Positions 59,952-64,000 of a DNA stretch of 64,000 nt are shown piece by piece. The position numbers were made by a program, and so were the translations under genes. The notes beneath the pieces are model-generated. The model saw only the letters and a program-made list of their open reading frames with translations, searched no databases and had not been told where the DNA came from. The number at the start of each line of letters is the position of its first letter. The stretch's first letter is position 1. The DNA is from CAXRBC01 sp041158045. Lineage in GTDB: Bacteria > Actinomycetota > Acidimicrobiia > Acidimicrobiales > Ilumatobacteraceae. The stretch lies in assembly GCA_041158045.1 (NCBI GenBank), contig JBEBCD010000057.1, positions 1-64,000 of the forward strand, read 5' to 3'.

Positions 59952-61952
59952 ATGAGCGGCGCGCGCACGGCGGGGGGACCGGGCATCTCGGTGACCCTGC
60001 CCGACGGCTCCCGCCGGGAGCTGCCCGCGGGCGCGTCCTCGGCCGACCTCGCGGCCGCCATCGGCGCGGGCCTCGCCCGGGCGGCCGTGGCCGCGCGCGT
60101 CAACGACGAGGAGCGCGACCTTTCGGCCCCCCTCGCCGACGGCGATCGCGTCGCCATCCTCACCGCCGACAGCGACGCGGGGCGGCACGTGATCCGCCAC
60201 AGCACGGCCCACGTGCTCGCGCAGGCGGTGCTCGGGCTGTTCCCCGGTGCGAAGTTCTCCATCGGCCCGGCGATCGAGGACGGCTTCTACTACGACTTCG
60301 AGCTGCCGGGCGGCAGGACCTTCGGCGAGGCGGACCTCGAGGCGATCGCGGCGCGCATGCGCGAGATCGTCGACGCCGACCAGCCGTTCCGCCGCGACGA
60401 GGTCTCGCCGCAGTCGGCGCTCACGCTCTTCGCCGACCAGCCCTACAAGTGCGAGATCATCCGCCGCGTCACCAGCGGCTCGGCCGACGGCACCGACTCG
60501 GGGGAGGCGTCTGCCGGCGGCGCGGTGAGCATCTACCACAACGCCTCCGGCTTCGTGGACCTGTGTCGCGGCCCGCACGTGCCCTCGACGGGGAGGCTCG
60601 GGCACTTCGCGCTCATGAAGGTCGCGGGCGCGTACTGGCGTGGCAACGAGAAGGGCCCGATGCTCCAGCGCATCTACGGCACCGCGTGGGAGTCCAAGGC
60701 GGCGCTCGCCGAGCACCTCCACCGGCTCGAGGAGGCCGAGCTGCGCGACCATCGGCGCCTCGCGGTGGAGATGGACCTGCTCTCGTTCCCCCAGGAGCTC
60801 GGCGGCGGCCTCGCCGTCTGGCACCCCAAGGGCGCCACGGTGCGCAAGATCATGGAGGACTACAGCCGCGAGCGCCACGCGACGGGCGGCTACCAGTTCG
60901 TCTACACGCCGCACCTCGCCAACGCGCGCCTCTTCGAGACCTCGGGGCACCTCGACTTCTACCGGGACGGGATGTACCCGCCGATGGAGATGGACAACGG
61001 CAGCTACTACCCCAAGCCGATGAACTGCCCGATGCACTGCCTCATCTACCGCGAGCGCCAGCGCAGCTACCGCGAGCTGCCACTGCGGCTCTTCGAGCTC
61101 GGCACCGTCTACCGCTACGAGCGCGCCGGCACGCTGCACGGCCTGCTGCGGATCCGCGGCTTCACCCAGGACGACAGCCACATCTACTGCACGGAGGAGC
61201 AGCTCGCCGACGAGATCGCGTCGCTGCTCGACTTCGTGCTCGGCGTCCTGCGGCGCTTCGGCTTCCACGACTTCGAGTACAAGCTCTCGACCCGCGACCC
61301 GTCCAAGTCCGTGGGCTCGGACGCCATCTGGGAGCGCGCGACCGCGGCGCTGCGCGAGGCGCTGGAGCGCCACGGCGTGCAATACGCGGTGGGGGAGGGC
61401 GACGCGGCCTTCTACGGGCCGAAGATCGACGTCGACGTGCGCGACGCCATCGGGCGGCGCTGGCAGCTCAGCACCATCCAGTGCGACTTCAACCTGCCGG
61501 AGCGCTTCGGCCTCGAGTACGTCACGGCGGCCAACGAGCGCAAGCGGCCGATCATGCTCCACCGCGCGCTCTTCGGGTCGATCGAGCGGTTCTTCGGCGT
61601 GCTGCTCGAGCACTACGCCGGCGCGTTCCCGACGTGGCTCGCGCCGGTGCAGGCGCGCGTGCTGCCCGTCGCGAGCGCGCACGAGTCGCGCGCCGCCGAG
61701 GTGGCGGCGGCGCTCGCGGCGGACGGTCGGCGCGTCGACGTGCTCCCGGCCGACGAGCCGCTCGGCAAGCGCATCCGCGCGTCCAAGCTCGAGCGGATCC
61801 CCTACGTGCTCGTCGTCGGCGACGAGGACGTCGCCGCGGGCACCGTGGGGGTCAATCCGCGCGGGGGAGAGGTGGAGCGCGGCGTGCCGCTCGACGCCTT
61901 CCGTGAGCGCCTGCGCCGCGACGTCGCCCCCGCCCCCGGAGCCGGGGCGTGA
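59952..61952 (+). CDS. thrS: threonyl-tRNA synthetase
   Basis: Charges tRNA-Thr. The 666-residue class II synthetase has an N-terminal TGS domain (about 10-72), the editing/second additional domain with HSTAHVLAQAVL and YHNASGFVDLCRGPHVPSTG (20 residues), then the catalytic core with NCPMHCLIYRERQRSYRELP holding the zinc cysteine, RIRGFTQDDSHIYC, and an anticodon-binding end. ATG 59952 lies nine bases after TAGGAT, whose TAG is the mshC stop; there is no leader, so no T-box or operator control is visible. Confidence 0.95.
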   Translation: MSGARTAGGPGISVTLPDGSRRELPAGASSADLAAAIGAGLARAAVAARVNDEERDLSAPLADGDRVAILTADSDAGRHVIRHSTAHVLAQAVLGLFPGAKFSIGPAIEDGFYYDFELPGGRTFGEADLEAIAARMREIVDADQPFRRDEVSPQSALTLFADQPYKCEIIRRVTSGSADGTDSGEASAGGAVSIYHNASGFVDLCRGPHVPSTGRLGHFALMKVAGAYWRGNEKGPMLQRIYGTAWESKAALAEHLHRLEEAELRDHRRLAVEMDLLSFPQELGGGLAVWHPKGATVRKIMEDYSRERHATGGYQFVYTPHLANARLFETSGHLDFYRDGMYPPMEMDNGSYYPKPMNCPMHCLIYRERQRSYRELPLRLFELGTVYRYERAGTLHGLLRIRGFTQDDSHIYCTEEQLADEIASLLDFVLGVLRRFGFHDFEYKLSTRDPSKSVGSDAIWERATAALREALERHGVQYAVGEGDAAFYGPKIDVDVRDAIGRRWQLSTIQCDFNLPERFGLEYVTAANERKRPIMLHRALFGSIERFFGVLLEHYAGAFPTWLAPVQARVLPVASAHESRAAEVAAALAADGRRVDVLPADEPLGKRIRASKLERIPYVLVVGDEDVAAGTVGVNPRGGEVERGVPLDAFRERLRRDVAPAPGAGA

Positions 61953-62449
61953 TCGAGCGGCTCTGGAACGGCTGGCGCGCCGCCTACGTCACCCGCGGGC
62001 AGGGCGCGCAGCCGCCGCACGACGTCTCGCTGTTCACCGCCCTGCTGCGCAGCGGCCGCAGCGACGAGGAGACGTACATCGTGCGCCGCGGGGAGCGCGT
62101 CTTCGCCATCATGAACGCCTTCCCGTACACCTCGGGCCACCTGCTCGTCCTGCCGTACCGCGAGGTGAGCGAGCTCGAGGACCTCGACGCCGAGGAGACG
62201 CGCGAGCTCTGGGCGATGGTCACCCAGGCGGTGCGCACGCTGAAGGCCGTGTACCGCTGCGAGGCGCTCAACGTGGGGATCAACCTGGGCGCCGCCGCGG
62301 GCGGCAGCGTGGCGCAGCACCTCCACGTGCACGTCGTCGGCCGCTGGACCGGGGACACCAACTTCATGGTCGCGACCGCGGAGACCAAGATCCTGCCCGA
62401 GGCGCTCGACGTGAGCGCGCGGCGCATCCGCGAGGGCTGGCTCGCGTGA
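61949..62449 (+). CDS. HIT-domain protein (Ap4A phosphorylase-like)
   Basis: A 166-residue nucleotide hydrolase or phosphorylase of the histidine-triad superfamily: NAFPYTSGHLLVLPYREV, NVGINLGAAAGGSVAQHLHVHVVGRW with the HxHxH active site at about 126-130. The gene order thrS, HIT, ..., pgsA resembles the mycobacterial locus in which, as I recall, this protein is a diadenosine tetraphosphate phosphorylase; the same role is inferred. The GTG start overlaps the thrS stop and its end overlaps the next gene. Confidence 0.9.
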   Translation: MIERLWNGWRAAYVTRGQGAQPPHDVSLFTALLRSGRSDEETYIVRRGERVFAIMNAFPYTSGHLLVLPYREVSELEDLDAEETRELWAMVTQAVRTLKAVYRCEALNVGINLGAAAGGSVAQHLHVHVVGRWTGDTNFMVATAETKILPEALDVSARRIREGWLA

Positions 62450-62952
62450 GCGACGCGTCCCCGGGGACGGCCGGCGCGGGCGACGAGCTCCCCGCCGATC
62501 TCGACGCGCGCGGCTTCGTCGGGCCGTACCGCTTCCCCGACAACTCGCGGCGCCGCTACCCCGCCTACCTCTACGGTGCCGTCGCGGCGGCCTGCGTGGT
62601 CGCGTGGGCGCTCGGGCACGACCGCGACGACGGGCTCGTGACGGGCGGGCTGCTCGTCGCGGCCGCGGTGCTCGGGATCGTCGGCGCGTACGCGCGCTCG
62701 GCGTCGTGGCCCATGACGGTCTCGGAGACGGACGCGCTCGTGCACGCGACGCGCGCCGCGGGGTTCGCCGTCGGGCACGCGTCGGCGCAGCAGGTGTGGC
62801 GCGGGTGGCGCAGCCGGCCGACGTGGCGCGTGCTCTGCTACAGCGCGGAGGACCCTCCGCTGCGGCGCGCACTGGTGCTCGTCGACGCCGTGGACGCGCG
62901 CGTGGTGGAGTGCCTGTCGGAGGAGAACCCGGAGTTCCGCCCCGGGGCGTAG
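62446..62952 (+). CDS. hypothetical membrane protein
   Basis: A 168-residue protein with a 40-residue soluble N-terminus (GFVGPYRFPDNSRRRYPAYL region), two membrane helices at about 44-58 and 66-82, and a cytoplasmic C-terminal domain of about 80 residues with the pattern AEDPPLRRALVLVDAVDARVVEC. I do not recognise the family. It lies between the HIT gene and a phosphatidyltransferase gene, which suggests a role near the phospholipid enzymes; that is context only. Confidence 0.75.
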   Translation: MSDASPGTAGAGDELPADLDARGFVGPYRFPDNSRRRYPAYLYGAVAAACVVAWALGHDRDDGLVTGGLLVAAAVLGIVGAYARSASWPMTVSETDALVHATRAAGFAVGHASAQQVWRGWRSRPTWRVLCYSAEDPPLRRALVLVDAVDARVVECLSEENPEFRPGA

Positions 62953-62963
62953 ACTGCCGCGAG

Positions 62964-63653
62964 ATGTTCGACGGACGGTTTCGTCTGCAGGTCGAGCGCG
63001 CGGTCCGCCCGGTGGGCGAGCGCCTGCGCCGCACCAAGGTCACCCCCGACCACCTCACGGTGGTGGGGCTGCTCGTCGCGCTCGCGGCCGCGGTGTCGAT
63101 CGCGCTCGGCGCGCTCCAGCTCGGCCTCCTGCTCGTCGTGCTCGCCGCGCTGCCCGACCTCTTCGACGGCGCGCTGGCCAAGGCGTCCAACCAGGCGAGC
63201 CAGCGCGGCGCCTTCTTCGACTCGACGATCGACCGCGTCACCGACGCGCTGCTGCTCGGCGGCGTCGCGTGGTACCTCGCCGACGCGCGCGGCGCGCACG
63301 CCGCCGTGCTGCCCTTCGCCGTGATGGCCGTGTCGTCGCTCATCTCCTACCAGCGGGCCAAGGCCGAGTCGCTCGGCCTCGACGCCAAGGGCGGGCTCAT
63401 GGAGCGCGCCGAGCGGATCATCCTGCTGTGCGTCGGCCTCCTCTTCGACTGGCTGCTCTGGTGGTCGATGTGGCTGATGCTCCTGCTCGTGGCGATGACC
63501 GCGGTGCAGCGCTTCGTCAAGGTGTGGCGCCAGGCGGCCGTCGCCCCCGCGACCGCCGCGCGGCTCGAGGAGCGCCGCGCCCGCCGCGCGTCGCGCCGCG
63601 CCACCCGTGCAGATCGCCGCCTCCGCCTCGCGCGCCGCCGCCGCGTCGACTAG
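62964..63653 (+). CDS. pgsA: CDP-alcohol phosphatidyltransferase (PgsA/phosphatidylinositol-phosphate synthase-like)
   Basis: A 229-residue membrane enzyme with about five helices and the CDP-alcohol motif at about 62-91: LFDGALAKASNQASQRGAF then FDSTIDRVTD. The usual motif is DGxxAR...G...D...D; all four acidic residues are kept but the arginine is lysine. By position after thrS-HIT and before an acyltransferase it matches the actinobacterial PIP synthase PgsA1, which joins CDP-diacylglycerol and inositol phosphate. A very basic C-terminal tail follows. ATG is eight bases after TAGACT, whose TAG is the previous stop codon. Confidence 0.85.
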   Translation: MFDGRFRLQVERAVRPVGERLRRTKVTPDHLTVVGLLVALAAAVSIALGALQLGLLLVVLAALPDLFDGALAKASNQASQRGAFFDSTIDRVTDALLLGGVAWYLADARGAHAAVLPFAVMAVSSLISYQRAKAESLGLDAKGGLMERAERIILLCVGLLFDWLLWWSMWLMLLLVAMTAVQRFVKVWRQAAVAPATAARLEERRARRASRRATRADRRLRLARRRRVD

Positions 63654-63660
63654 CGCCGCC

Positions 63661-64000
63661 ATGTGGCGCCTCGCCACCGCGCTCGGGCGCGGGCTGACGC
63701 CGGCGACCCCGCGCGCGGTGGGCGCCGTGGTCGGCCCGCTCGCCGCCGCCCTCACGCCCTCCACGCGACGCGTCGTCGCTGCGACCCAGCGCCGCGTGGA
63801 CCCGACGCTGCGGCCCGCGGCGCTGCGCCGCGCGGTGCGCCGTGCGTACGCGGACTACGTGCGCTACTACGCGGAGTCCTTCGCCGTGCCGCACGCGAGC
63901 GCCCGGGTGATCGAGCGCGGCTTCCGCGTCACGGGCTACGAGCACATCGAGGCGGGCCTCGCGCGGGGCCGCGGCGTGATCCTCGCGTTGCCGCACCTCG
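63661..64000 (+). CDS. lysophospholipid/PIM acyltransferase-like (HtrB/PatA family), cut by window end
   Basis: The first 113 residues of a membrane-associated acyltransferase. The opening WRLATALGRGLTPATPRAV and the block AYADYVRYYAESFAVP, then GYEHIEAGLARGRGVILALPHL, match the LpxL/HtrB-type family; the catalytic HxxxxD motif would begin with the histidine of the final PHL. In actinobacteria this gene beside pgsA1 encodes PatA, which acylates phosphatidylinositol mannosides. The rest of the gene and any pimA gene lie beyond the right edge. Confidence 0.85.
   Translation, partial: MWRLATALGRGLTPATPRAVGAVVGPLAAALTPSTRRVVAATQRRVDPTLRPAALRRAVRRAYADYVRYYAESFAVPHASARVIERGFRVTGYEHIEAGLARGRGVILALPHL

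Overview
The window is very GC-rich, almost completely filled with genes, and clearly from Actinomycetota. It carries a WhiB protein, mycothiol ligase MshC, the proteasome activator Bpa, a PimB'-type mannosyltransferase, SepF, a DUF3040 protein, a eukaryote-like isoleucyl-tRNA synthetase and an actinobacterial-type RNase P RNA. It does not look like Streptomyces or Mycobacterium: no divIVA lies next to yggT, no yfiH/ylmD next to ftsZ, and murB is fused to ftsQ. A deep-branching class such as Acidimicrobiia is my best guess, but that is an inference. I see no prophage, insertion sequence, CRISPR array or tRNA gene; this is ordinary chromosomal backbone.

Layout. 1-319: RNase P RNA on the minus strand, running off the left edge. 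362-6216 (minus): glpD, an alkyl-DHAP-synthase-like flavoenzyme, an FGGY kinase and two ferritin-like proteins. 6357-9831 (plus): a peroxide/iron block of Fur regulator, rubrerythrin without rubredoxin domain, CCG-type Fe-S protein, DUF3501 and Dps. 9898-15898 (plus): whiB, trpD, thrB, a small Cys-rich protein, pimB'-like, SRPBCC, ROK kinase and aminotransferase. 15941-20287 (minus): a five-gene operon of small membrane protein, inositol-phosphatase-like enzyme, response regulator, sensor kinase and glpK. 20311-25518 (plus): dinB, DUF3040, a second ROK protein, acyl-CoA dehydrogenase, a hypothetical, HNH nuclease and lipoate-ligase-like protein. 25651-47418 (plus): the division and cell-wall cluster mraZ-rsmH-ftsL-ftsI-murE-mraY-murD-ftsW-murG-murC-(murB-ftsQ)-ftsZ-yggS-sepF-yggT, then ileS-(DksA-like)-lspA-rluD. 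47432-53860: Rrf2 regulator, phosphodiesterase, bpa, dnaE and an unknown protein. 53880-58752: nitroreductase, and a minus-strand fabI-subtilase-DUF255 group. 58782-64000 (plus): mshC, then thrS-HIT-membrane protein-pgsA-like-acyltransferase, an order resembling the mycobacterial thrS/pgsA1/PIM locus.

Most neighbouring genes overlap by four bases (GTGA or ATGA) and are probably translationally coupled. Where a new transcript seems to start, a TANNNT hexamer repeatedly lies 6-9 bases before the start codon with no room for a ribosome binding site, which suggests widespread leaderless mRNAs; at several places the TA is the first two bases of the previous gene's TAG stop codon.

The most notable items are the in-frame MurB-FtsQ fusion, a murG with no standard start codon before its essential glycine motif, the missing murF in an otherwise near-complete cluster, a 26-bp-arm hairpin in the rsmH leader, a DksA-like protein that has lost its zinc cysteines and gained 11-residue repeats, and a back-to-back promoter pair at dinB sharing one TpA step.
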